Position numbers and translations under genes: made by a program. The notes under the pieces are model-generated. The model searched no databases. It saw nothing but the letters and a program-made list of their open reading frames with translations, and was not told where the DNA came from. Shown here piece after piece: positions 53,066 through 60,070 of a DNA stretch of 64,000 bases (positions are counted from its first letter, which is position 1; each line of letters begins with the position of its first letter). The stretch is from Arthrobacter_D sp015752045. Lineage in GTDB: Bacteria > Actinomycetota > Actinomycetes > Actinomycetales > Micrococcaceae. The stretch lies in contig NZ_JADOUS010000007.1 in the NCBI RefSeq assembly GCF_015752045.1, positions 1 through 64,000 of the forward strand, read 5' to 3'.

Positions 53066-53085
53066 CTGCATTGCACAAACGTGCA
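53057..53085. promoter_or_regulatory. Tandem operator for the SorC-type regulator
   Basis: Two 14-bp palindromes one base apart: TGCAG-TCAA-CTGCA (53057-53070) and TGCAC-AAAC-GTGCA (53072-53085). Both fit TGCAS-N4-STGCA. The first covers the glpD -35, the second the -35 of the regulator. The arrangement suggests that the regulator controls glpD and itself. Confidence 0.65.
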
Positions 53086-53099
53086 GTCCGGTCCACACT
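53071..53099 (+). promoter_or_regulatory. Promoter of the SorC-type regulator gene
   Basis: TTGCAC (53071-53076), a 17-base spacer and CACACT (53094-53099), then 6 bases and the ATG at 53106. The -10 is weak, but the spacing fits a leaderless mRNA. Confidence 0.45.
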
Positions 53100-53105
53100 G
53101 ACGGG

Positions 53106-54107
53106 ATGACGACAACGAGAGGCGGCTTCGAAGCGGGCGACGCCGCGCACGAGCGGTCACAGGGCTCCCGATCGAGGGACGCCCTGAGGGCGGCGCAGAT
53201 GTACTACCTGCAGGACCTGACCATGAATGCAATCGCCCGGGAGCTGCGCACCTCGCGGTCCACCGTCTCGCGGCTGCTCTCCATGGCCCGTGAGACCGGA
53301 CTGGTGCAGATCCAGGTCAACAACCCGTCCGAGCGGGCGCCCGCGCTGGAGCAGCAGATCCGGCGCCGCTTCGGCGTGGAGGCACACGTGGTCCCCGTGG
53401 CGGATTCGGTGAACGACTCCGAGGTGCTCGACCGCGTCGCGATCCAGGCCGCCCGGACCATCGGACCGCTCGTCGACTCGAACGCGATCATCGGCGTGGC
53501 CTGGGGCTCCACGCTCAGCGCCGTCAGTCACCACCTCACGCGCAAGCAGACCCACGACAGCACGATCGTCCAGCTCAACGGTGCGGGCAACACCCAGACC
53601 ACCGGCATCACGTACGCGAGCGAGATCCTGCGCCGCTTCGGTCAGGCCTACGGCGCGCGCGTCGAGCAGTTCCCCGTGCCCGCCTTCTTCGACCAGGCGG
53701 AGACGAAGGCGGCGATGTGGGACGAACGCAGCGTCCGGCGCATCCTGGATCTGCAGCGGCGCATGACCATGGCGATCTTCGGTGTCGGCTCCATCGGCGC
53801 GGGGGTTCCCAGCCACGTGTACAGCGGCGGGTACCTCGACCGGAAGGACCTCGACACGCTGGAGCGGGACGAGGTGGTCGGCGACGTGGCCACCATGTTC
53901 TTCCGCGCCGACGGCAGCCACAGCGACATCCTCCTGAACCGGCGCAGCACGGGACCGGACCTCGACGCCCTGAGCCGGGTCAGGCGGCGCATCTGCGTGG
54001 TCTCCGGTGAGTCGAAGATCGACGGCCTGCGAGGCGCCCTCGCCGCGAGCCTCGCGACGGACCTCATCCTCGACGAGGGCTCCGCCCGCCGGCTCCTGCA
54101 CGCCTAA
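53106..54107 (+). CDS. SorC/DeoR-type sugar-binding transcriptional regulator
   Basis: A 333-residue regulator. The N-terminal helix-turn-helix (DALRAAQMYYLQDLTMNAIA, RTSRSTVSRLLSMARETGLV) is followed by a large sugar-phosphate-isomerase-like effector domain (VGSIGAGVPSHVYSGGYLD, VVGDVATMFF, FSGESKID-type VVSGESKIDGLRG). Members respond to phosphorylated sugars or polyols. Being divergent from glpD with paired palindromes over both promoters, it probably regulates glycerol use, with glycerol-3-phosphate or a relative as effector (inference). The ATG at 53106 is preferred; an upstream open frame would run through the promoter. Confidence 0.93.
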   Translation: MTTTRGGFEAGDAAHERSQGSRSRDALRAAQMYYLQDLTMNAIARELRTSRSTVSRLLSMARETGLVQIQVNNPSERAPALEQQIRRRFGVEAHVVPVADSVNDSEVLDRVAIQAARTIGPLVDSNAIIGVAWGSTLSAVSHHLTRKQTHDSTIVQLNGAGNTQTTGITYASEILRRFGQAYGARVEQFPVPAFFDQAETKAAMWDERSVRRILDLQRRMTMAIFGVGSIGAGVPSHVYSGGYLDRKDLDTLERDEVVGDVATMFFRADGSHSDILLNRRSTGPDLDALSRVRRRICVVSGESKIDGLRGALAASLATDLILDEGSARRLLHA

Positions 54108-54156
54108 AACTCCCGTCAGCGCCCGCGGCAGGCGCCCCGGGTGGGGCCGGGTGCGG

Positions 54157-55125
54157 TCAGGGCGTGAGGACGATCTTGCCGCGGACCCGTCCCGACTCGA
54201 GGTAGTCCAGCGCCTGGGCGGCCTCTCCGAGCGTGAACGTCCGGTCGATGCTGGGCACGATCGCTCCGGCGTCGATCAGGGGCAGGAGCCGCTCGAGGCT
54301 GTCCGACCGCACGAGGGCCAGCAGCGTGGTCAGCTTCTGCGGGATGAACGGCGACAGTGCGAGCGCGGCGAACTGCCGGTGCAGGCCCCCCGAGAACCGG
54401 CCGCCACCCTCTCCCCCGACGATGACCGCGGTGCCGCTGCCCGTGAGCGCGCGGCGGAGGCGCGCCACCGACGGGTTGCCGCCGATGTCGAGGACGAGGT
54501 CGTACGACTCCCGGCCGTCGGCGAAGTCCTCGGCCGCGTAGTCGAGGGCGCGGTCCGCACCCAGGGAGAGCACGTAGTCCCGCTTCGCGCCGCTGCAGAC
54601 GGCCGTGACATGAGCCCCTGCCGCCTTCGCGAGCTGGACCGCGTAGCTGCCGACGCCCCCGGAGGCGCCGAGGATCAGCACGCGCCGGCCCTCGGCGACG
54701 CGCCCGGCGTCGTGCACCGCCTTCAGCGCCGTGACCGCCGACACCGGCACGGCCGCCGCCTGCACGAAGGTCAGGGCCGCCGGCTTGTATGCCAGGGACT
54801 GTTCCCCGGCGGCGGCGTACTCGGCGAAGGTGCTCCGCCCGCAGCCGAACACCTCGTCACCGACGGCGAAACGCGTGGCCCGGGCTCCGACCGCGACGAC
54901 GACACCCGCCAGATCCATGCCGGGCACGGGATTCCGCGGGCGCCGCAGACCGAACGCGAGCCTCCCCAGGTAGGGCAGGCCGGTCATGGTGTGCCAGACG
55001 CCCCTGTCCACACCCGCCGCCCGCACCTGCACCAGCACCTCGTCCGCGGCGATCTCCGGCACCGGACCCTCGCGCAGCTCGAGCACGTCCGGGCCGCCGA
55101 AGGCCCTCTGCACCACGGCGCGCAT
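54157..55125 (-). CDS. MDR-family NAD(P)-dependent quinone oxidoreductase (zinc-free)
   Basis: A 322-residue medium-chain dehydrogenase/reductase of the quinone oxidoreductase (zeta-crystallin) type. The GroES-like N-terminal domain (PGMDLAGVVVAVGARATRF) lacks the zinc-binding Cys/His set of alcohol dehydrogenases. The Rossmann domain shows LILGASGGVGSYAVQLAKAAGA. The nucleophile and substrate are unknown; enones and quinones are usual. The ATG at 55125 has no good ribosome binding site. It is divergent from a TetR gene, and a palindromic operator lies in its promoter, so it is probably the TetR target. Confidence 0.9.
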   Translation of the reverse strand: MRAVVQRAFGGPDVLELREGPVPEIAADEVLVQVRAAGVDRGVWHTMTGLPYLGRLAFGLRRPRNPVPGMDLAGVVVAVGARATRFAVGDEVFGCGRSTFAEYAAAGEQSLAYKPAALTFVQAAAVPVSAVTALKAVHDAGRVAEGRRVLILGASGGVGSYAVQLAKAAGAHVTAVCSGAKRDYVLSLGADRALDYAAEDFADGRESYDLVLDIGGNPSVARLRRALTGSGTAVIVGGEGGGRFSGGLHRQFAALALSPFIPQKLTTLLALVRSDSLERLLPLIDAGAIVPSIDRTFTLGEAAQALDYLESGRVRGKIVLTP

Positions 55126-55152
55126 GGTCCGGCGTGCCGTCGTCGTCGTGGT

Positions 55153-55168
55153 TGCCTGCCTGCCTGCC
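55153..55168. repeat. Tetranucleotide repeat (TGCC)4 in the 5' leader of the MDR oxidoreductase
   Basis: Four TGCC units (GGCA on the coding strand) 28-43 bases upstream of the oxidoreductase ATG, next to a GTC/GAC run. It might alter translation if its length varied, but the copy number is low. Confidence 0.6.
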
Positions 55169-55237
55169 TGGACGTTGCCGCATGACCGCCTCCTCCGGGC
55201 CGCGCACGGTGCGCTGTCCCGTCTGCGCAGCAGAGTA

Positions 55238-55252
55238 TCGTACAGTGTACGA
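55238..55252. promoter_or_regulatory. TetR operator TCGTACA-G-TGTACGA
   Basis: A perfect 15-bp palindrome 17 bases before the TetR ATG. On the - strand it fills the spacer between TCGTCT and TACTCT (55237-55232), a plausible oxidoreductase promoter. It contains the core GTAC-AGT-GTAC, shared with the sites at 59950-59999. Confidence 0.65.
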
Positions 55253-55268
55253 AAAGACGAGGGGTGGG

Positions 55269-55925
55269 ATGGGAACAATGAACGACGCGAGTGGCCGGGC
55301 CCCGCTGACGCGGGATCGCGTGCTGCGGGCGGCCCTCGCCCTGGCCGACCGCGACGGCATCGCCGGCCTGACGATCCGTACGCTCGCGCAGGACCTCGGC
55401 AGCAGGCCGATGAGCCTGTACTACTACGTGGCCAACAAGGACCAGATCCTCGACGGCATCGTGGACCTGGTGTTCGCGGAGGTGCACCTGCCGGTCATCG
55501 GGAATCCCTGGCGCGAGGAGATGCTGCGTCGGGCACGATCGATGCGCGAGGTCCTGGCGCGGCACCGCTGGGCCGTCGGCCTCCTCGAATCCAGGGCCGC
55601 TCCCGGCCCGGCGACGCTGCGGCACCACGACGCCACGCTGGGCACCCTCCGCAGCGCAGGATTCCCCCTCCGGGCGACGGCGCACGCCTACGCCCTGCTC
55701 GACAGCTATATCTACGGCTTCGCGCTCCAGGAGGCCGCCCTGCCCCTGAGCGGGGTGGACTCGGTAGCCGAAGCGGCGGCCCCCATCATGGAGCTGTTCA
55801 CCGACGGTCGGTACCCGTGGATGGTGGAGATCGCGACAGGAGTGGTGATGCAGCCCGGCTACGACTTCGCGGACGAGTTCGAGCACGGGCTGGACCTCAT
55901 CCTCGATGCGATCGCCCCGCACTGA
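55269..55925 (+). CDS. TetR/AcrR-family regulator (first of two paralogues)
   Basis: A 218-residue repressor. The N-terminal helix-turn-helix (VLRAALALADRDGIAGLTIR, LAQDLGSRPMSLYYYVANKDQ) is followed by a TetR C-terminal type 1 domain (RHRWAVGLLESRAAPGPATL, GFALQEAALP). The ATG at 55269 has GAGGGG four bases upstream; an ATG three codons later is the alternative. It is divergent from the oxidoreductase and separated from it by a perfect palindrome. It resembles the TetR at 59207-59908 along the whole length, and their operators share a core. Confidence 0.9.
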   Translation: MGTMNDASGRAPLTRDRVLRAALALADRDGIAGLTIRTLAQDLGSRPMSLYYYVANKDQILDGIVDLVFAEVHLPVIGNPWREEMLRRARSMREVLARHRWAVGLLESRAAPGPATLRHHDATLGTLRSAGFPLRATAHAYALLDSYIYGFALQEAALPLSGVDSVAEAAAPIMELFTDGRYPWMVEIATGVVMQPGYDFADEFEHGLDLILDAIAPH

Positions 55926-55947
55926 CCGACGCACCGCGCCTCCGCGA

Positions 55948-55963
55948 CGGCGCCGCGGCGCCG
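55948..55963. repeat. 16-bp GC palindrome upstream of the aldo/keto reductase
   Basis: CGGCGCCG occurs twice in tandem, making a 16-bp palindrome in the 57-base gap between the TetR and aldo/keto reductase genes. It could be a terminator stem for TetR or an operator close to the -35 position of the next promoter. Confidence 0.4.
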
Positions 55964-55970
55964 GCCTCGG

Positions 55971-55976
55971 TAGAGT
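55971..55976 (+). promoter_or_regulatory. -10 hexamer TAGAGT of the four-gene operon
   Basis: TAGAGT, then 6 bases (TCCCCC), then the ATG at 55983. No ribosome binding site is present. Confidence 0.45.
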
Positions 55977-55982
55977 TCCCCC

Positions 55983-56816
55983 ATGGACTCCTCCGTGCCC
56001 CGCGCCCCGCTCGCCGATGGTCACTCGATCGACATGATCGGGTACGGCGTCTACAAAGTGCCCGCCGAGGACACCGAGGAGCTGTGCTCGACGGCGCTCG
56101 AGGAGGGGTACCGCCTCCTCGACACGGCGGCCCTCTACGGCAACGAGGCCGGCGTCGGTGCCGCCGCGCGGACGTACCTGGAGACCGGCGAGCGCGAGGA
56201 CCTCTTCATCACCTCCAAGGTGTGGAACGACGACCACGGGTACGACGCCACCCTTCGCGCCTTCGATGCCAGCCTGCGGCTGCTGGGCCTGGAGTACCTC
56301 GACCTTTACCTCATCCACTGGCCCTGCCCGTCCAGGGACCTCTACGTCGAATCGTGGCGCGCCCTCGAGCGGCTCCGCGCCGACGGGCGCGTCCGGTCCA
56401 TCGGCGTCTCCAACTTCCAGCAGGACCACCTCGAGCGCCTGCTCGCCGAGGCCGGGGTGGTCCCGGTCCTCAACCAGATCGAACTTCACCCGTACCTGCA
56501 GCAGCGCGCACTCCGCTCCTTCCACGAGCAGCACGGGATCGCGACCCAGGCCTGGAGCCCGCTCGGGCGCGGCAAGGTCCTCGCCGATCCGGTCATCGCG
56601 CGGATCGCGGCGGACCTCGGACGCACGCCTGCACAGGTGATCCTGCGGTGGCACCTGCAGCACGGCATCCTGACCATCCCGAAGGCCAGTTCGCGCGAAC
56701 GGATCAGTTCCAACCTGGACATCTTCGGATTCCGCCTCGACGAGGACCAGATAGACGCACTCGAGGCACTGGAGCGCGATCAGCGCTTCGGGTCGCACCC
56801 GGACAGGGTGGGCTGA
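55983..56816 (+). CDS. Aldo/keto reductase (2,5-diketo-D-gluconate reductase-like)
   Basis: A 277-residue NADPH-dependent carbonyl reductase with the AKR TIM barrel. The catalytic tetrad is complete: D47 and Y52 in LDTAALYGNE, K79 in ITSKVW and H112 in LIHWP. Cofactor motifs IGVSNFQ and IPKASSRERI are present. The substrate is unknown. The likely leaderless ATG starts an operon in which each following gene overlaps the one before: the stop here shares one base with the hydrolase ATG (TGATG). Confidence 0.93.
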   Translation: MDSSVPRAPLADGHSIDMIGYGVYKVPAEDTEELCSTALEEGYRLLDTAALYGNEAGVGAAARTYLETGEREDLFITSKVWNDDHGYDATLRAFDASLRLLGLEYLDLYLIHWPCPSRDLYVESWRALERLRADGRVRSIGVSNFQQDHLERLLAEAGVVPVLNQIELHPYLQQRALRSFHEQHGIATQAWSPLGRGKVLADPVIARIAADLGRTPAQVILRWHLQHGILTIPKASSRERISSNLDIFGFRLDEDQIDALEALERDQRFGSHPDRVG

Positions 56817-57688
56817 TGCGACAGGCCGTGGTCCGGACCCTGCCGTGGGAGGGCACCCTCCAGCGCGTCTGGGACTTCCCGGCGATCGGGGAACCCGGCG
56901 CCCGGCAGGGTCCGCCCATCGTCATGGTGCACGGATTCCGCGGCGACCACCACGGACTGCTGCGCCTCGTGGAGGAACTGCCCGGCCACCGCGTCCTGCT
57001 GCCGGACCTGCCCGGCTTCGGCCAGGGCCAGGAGCTGCCCGGCACGCACGACGTCGGAGCCTACGCACGCTTCATCACCGACTGCTCGCGGCGGCTCGCG
57101 CCCGGGCCCCGCGTGCTGCTGGGGCACTCGTTCGGCTCGATCGTCGCCGCGGAGGCCGCAGCGCTCGCTCCGGACCTCGCAGCGGCCCTGGTGCTGGTCA
57201 ACCCCATCAGCGCTCCCGCCCTCGAGGGGCCGAGCCGCACCGCGTCGCGCGTGGCGGAGGCCTACTACGTGGCAGCGGACCGGCTGCCCGAGGCCGCCGG
57301 GCGGGCCCTCCTCTCGAATCCCGTGATCGTCCGCGGGATGAGCATCTTCATGGCCAAGACGAGGGACCGGGCGCTCCGCCGCTGGATCCACGGCCAGCAC
57401 CGCGCGTACTTCAGCTCCTTCGCGAGCCGCCGGGTGGTCCTCGAGGCCTTCCGCGCCTCCATCTCCGGGACCGTCCGGGACCGCGCCCGCGACCTGCAGC
57501 TGCCCGTGCTGCTCGTCGCCGCAGCGGAGGACGACATCGGGTCGGTGGCGAGCCAGCGGGAGCTCGCAGCGCTCATGCCGACCGCGACCCTCGAGATCCT
57601 TCCCGCCGTCGGCCACCTGGTCCACTACGAGAAGCCGCGCGAGGCGGCGCTCCTGATCGGGAGATTCCTGGAGGCCGTCCCCGCATGA
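56816..57688 (+). CDS. Alpha/beta hydrolase
   Basis: A 290-residue alpha/beta hydrolase. The triad can be assigned: Ser in LLGHSFGSIV, Asp in AAAEDDIGS and His in AVGHLVHYEKP, with HGFRGDHHG forming the oxyanion hole. It lacks a signal peptide and is probably cytoplasmic. The ATG overlaps the aldo/keto reductase stop, and the stop overlaps the glycosyltransferase ATG (ATGA), so the three proteins are probably made together. The substrate is unknown; an ester or lactone is plausible. Confidence 0.9.
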   Translation: MRQAVVRTLPWEGTLQRVWDFPAIGEPGARQGPPIVMVHGFRGDHHGLLRLVEELPGHRVLLPDLPGFGQGQELPGTHDVGAYARFITDCSRRLAPGPRVLLGHSFGSIVAAEAAALAPDLAAALVLVNPISAPALEGPSRTASRVAEAYYVAADRLPEAAGRALLSNPVIVRGMSIFMAKTRDRALRRWIHGQHRAYFSSFASRRVVLEAFRASISGTVRDRARDLQLPVLLVAAAEDDIGSVASQRELAALMPTATLEILPAVGHLVHYEKPREAALLIGRFLEAVPA

Positions 57689-58869
57689 GGGTCCTGTTCG
57701 ACGCGCGCTTCACCCGCACCGACCACCACGACGGCATCAGCCGGTACGGCGCGAGCCTGATCGCCGCACTCGCCGCCACCGACGACGTCGTGATGCTCAT
57801 CAGCGACCTGCGCCAGCTCGCCCTCCTGCCGGAGGTCCCGCACGTCCTGATCAACAGCCCGCTCTCCCCCGCCGAGCTGTTCGTCGCCGCACGCATCAAC
57901 CGGCTGGAGCCCGACGTCGTCGTCTGCCCGATGCAGACCATGGGCTCCTGGGGCCGCCGGTACCCCCTCGTGCTCACGCTGCACGACCTGATCTACTACC
58001 AGAATCCGACGCCGCCGTCCTTCCTGCCGCTGCCGGTCCGTGTGCTCTGGCGGCTCTACCATCTGGCGTACTGGCCCCAGCGGCTCCTGCTGGACCGGGC
58101 GGACGTCGTCGCCACGATCTCCGCGACGACGGCGGGGCTGATCGGCCACCACCGCCTGACCCGCCGGCCCGTCGTGCTGGTGGGCAACGCGCCCCAGCCG
58201 ACGCAGCGCCGTCGCGACCCCGCCGCCCCGCGGTCGGCGTCGCTGCTCTACATGGGATCCTTCATGCCGTACAAGAACGTCGAGACGATCGTCCGCGCCA
58301 TGGAGTTCCTCCCCACGCACACCCTGCACCTGCTGAGCAGGATCTCGCCCGCGCGCCGGTCGGAGCTCGAGGCGCTCTCCCCCGCGGCGGGGGGCGTGGT
58401 CTTCCACGACGGCGTCACCGACGCCGAGTACGAGGATCTGCTCGGTGACTCGACCGCGCTCGTGACCCTCTCCAGGGCCGAGGGCTACGGTCTCCCGCTC
58501 ATCGAGGCGATGGCTGCCGGCACGCCCGTGATCGCCAGTGACATCCCGATCTTCCGCGAGGTCGGCGGAGCAGCAGCACTGTTCGTGGACCCCGATGATC
58601 CCGGCGCGCTCGCGGACGCCGTCCGGTCCCTCGACGAACCCGGCCGCTGGGCCGCGGCCTCCCGTGCGGGGCTCGAGCGGGCGGCCACGTATTCGTGGGG
58701 GGATTCTGCCGGCCAGCTCAGGGACGCCTGCCGCCGAGCGGTCGCGGAATACGCACGACGACGGACCACGCGGTCGTTCCCTACGCCGTCCCGGATGATG
58801 TCCCGCACGTCATCCGGTGCGTCATCCGGTGCGTCATCCGACACGTCGTCCGGGAGGACCGCCCCTTGA
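57685..58869 (+). CDS. GT4-family (GT-B fold) glycosyltransferase
   Basis: A 394-residue retaining glycosyltransferase of family 4. The N-terminal acceptor domain starts MRVLFDARFTRTDHHDGISR. The C-terminal domain shows LLYMGSFMPYKNVETIVRA and the nucleotide-sugar E-x7-E motif in SRAEGYGLPLIEAMAAGTPVIASD. Near residues 374-390 a Ser/Thr-rich tail is coded by four 12-bp repeats. The product could be a glycolipid or envelope polysaccharide. It overlaps the hydrolase by four bases and the next gene by four (TTGA). Confidence 0.92.
   Translation: MRVLFDARFTRTDHHDGISRYGASLIAALAATDDVVMLISDLRQLALLPEVPHVLINSPLSPAELFVAARINRLEPDVVVCPMQTMGSWGRRYPLVLTLHDLIYYQNPTPPSFLPLPVRVLWRLYHLAYWPQRLLLDRADVVATISATTAGLIGHHRLTRRPVVLVGNAPQPTQRRRDPAAPRSASLLYMGSFMPYKNVETIVRAMEFLPTHTLHLLSRISPARRSELEALSPAAGGVVFHDGVTDAEYEDLLGDSTALVTLSRAEGYGLPLIEAMAAGTPVIASDIPIFREVGGAAALFVDPDDPGALADAVRSLDEPGRWAAASRAGLERAATYSWGDSAGQLRDACRRAVAEYARRRTTRSFPTPSRMMSRTSSGASSGASSDTSSGRTAP
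58805..58852 (+). repeat. Four 12-bp tandem repeats in the glycosyltransferase C-terminus
   Basis: Units GCACGTCATCCG, GTGCGTCATCCG (twice) and ACACGTCGTCCG encode (T/A)SS(G/D) four times. The length is a multiple of three, so copy changes would lengthen or shorten the tail without a frameshift. Confidence 0.85.
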
Positions 58870-59147
58870 CCGATCTGCAGTGCCCGGCCACGGCGATCCT
58901 CCTCGCGGAGGGCGCCGAGCCGCCGTCCTGGCTGGACCGCCGCAGTGTCGCCGCGCGCTTCGAGCTCGCGGATCCCTGTGACGTGTCCGCCGTCGTCGAG
59001 GAGACGGCGGACCGGTTCCGGGGCGAGACATTCGTCATCGCTGCGCCGGCCGAGGCCATCGCGCGCGCCCTCCGCCGCCGGGGGCTGCCGGGCGGACCGC
59101 CGCTGATGGTGGACGTCGACGCGGAAGGCTGGCGCCTCGCACCCTGA
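58866..59147 (+). CDS. Hypothetical 93-residue protein, last gene of the operon
   Basis: I do not recognise this family. The 93 residues have no signal peptide or membrane helix. The composition is acidic, with a patch of arginines (ALRRRGLPGG) before the C-terminal DVDAEGWRLAP. Alternating hydrophobic stretches (TFVIAAPAEAIARAL) suggest a small alpha/beta fold. The TTG start overlaps the glycosyltransferase stop (TTGA) and has GGAGG about 9 bases upstream, which supports translation. It converges on the second TetR gene. Confidence 0.65.
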   Translation: MTDLQCPATAILLAEGAEPPSWLDRRSVAARFELADPCDVSAVVEETADRFRGETFVIAAPAEAIARALRRRGLPGGPPLMVDVDAEGWRLAP

Positions 59148-59206
59148 CCGGAGGAGGCCCCCACGGTCGTGAGGCCGGAGGCGTGCAGGACCGATCCGGG
59201 ACCCGG

Positions 59207-59908
59207 CTACGGCCGCGCGGAGGTCCACCCGCGGGCATGGAGGCCCTCGACGCCGTCCAGCAGCAGGTCCAGGGCGAACTCGAACTCGAACTGGTCATCG
59301 CAACCGCGCCCCACCACGCCCTCGCCGTGTGCCGATGCCGTCGCGATCCGCAGGATGTTCGGGAACCGCCGGGCCATCTCCTCGAGCTGGGCTGATCCGG
59401 GCTGGGCCGGCCCGGACTGAACGGATCCGGGCTCTGGGGCGTCGAAGAGTTCCTGGGTGAAGCCCCACATGCGGCTGCCCAGGGCGTGCATGACGTGGTG
59501 CGTCAGATCGACGGAGAATCCGCGGTCGAGGAACATGCCGATGAACGAGTCCGTGTAGGCCAGCACCGCAGGAGTCCTGGTGGTTCTGGTCTCCAGGACC
59601 TGGCGTGCCCAGCGGTGCCGCTGGAGCACGGTCCTGGCCGAGAGGATCCTGCTCCGGACGGTGGTCCTCCACGCCCGCTCCCCGAGTGGCGGATCGATCT
59701 CGGCCACGATCACGTCGACCATGCCGTCGAGCAGGTCCTCCTTGCTGGAGACGTGCTTGTAGAGGGCCATGGGGACCACGCCGAGCTCCTCGGCGAGCGT
59801 CCGCATGCTCAGCCGGGCCACACCCTGCTCGTCCGCCAGGGCGACGGCGGCACGGAGCACCGCCTCCCTGCTCAGCCGCATCCGCGACGACGTCCCGCGT
59901 CCTGCCAC
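59207..59908 (-). CDS. TetR/AcrR-family regulator (second paralogue)
   Basis: A 233-residue repressor with helix-turn-helix VLRAAVALADEQGVARLSMR, LAEELGVVPMALYKHVSSKEDL and a TetR C-terminal type 1 domain (RHRWARQVLETRTTRTPAVL). It aligns with the TetR at 55269 throughout. A Pro/Ser/Gln-rich loop (PEPGSVQSGPAQPGSAQ) interrupts the effector domain and is absent from its paralogue. The GTG at 59908 has GGAAGG about 9 bases upstream. It is divergent from the DUF2306 gene, whose promoter holds two matching palindromes. Confidence 0.88.
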   Translation of the reverse strand: MAGRGTSSRMRLSREAVLRAAVALADEQGVARLSMRTLAEELGVVPMALYKHVSSKEDLLDGMVDVIVAEIDPPLGERAWRTTVRSRILSARTVLQRHRWARQVLETRTTRTPAVLAYTDSFIGMFLDRGFSVDLTHHVMHALGSRMWGFTQELFDAPEPGSVQSGPAQPGSAQLEEMARRFPNILRIATASAHGEGVVGRGCDDQFEFEFALDLLLDGVEGLHARGWTSARP

Positions 59909-59942
59909 CGTCAACCACCTTCCATTCCCGACCGAGGACCCC

Positions 59943-59971
59943 TTGACGGGTGTACAACGTACACCTATGGT
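59943..59971 (+). promoter_or_regulatory. DUF2306 gene promoter with operator in the spacer
   Basis: TTGACG (59943-59948), a 17-base spacer and TATGGT (59966-59971). The palindrome GTGTAC-AAC-GTACAC (59950-59964) fills the spacer, ideal for repression. Confidence 0.65.
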
Positions 59972-59982
59972 GGGGCGCAAGA

Positions 59983-59999
59983 AGTGTACGCCGTACACT
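59983..59999. promoter_or_regulatory. Second TetR operator AGTGTAC-GCC-GTACACT
   Basis: A perfect 7+7 palindrome with a 3-base spacer, just after the expected transcription start of the DUF2306 gene and 33 bases from the first operator. Both share GTGTAC-N3-GTACAC. Confidence 0.65.
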
Positions 60000-60070
60000 C
60001 TACGCCACGCCGGTGGCCCCCGGACCAGGATCGGCAGCACCGGTGGACACCAGGGAAGGGCAGGACGACC

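Noticed and set aside
53010..53105. N-terminal extension of the SorC-type regulator with a hydrophobic stretch
   Set aside because: It would read through the operators and both promoters; the stretch is incidental.
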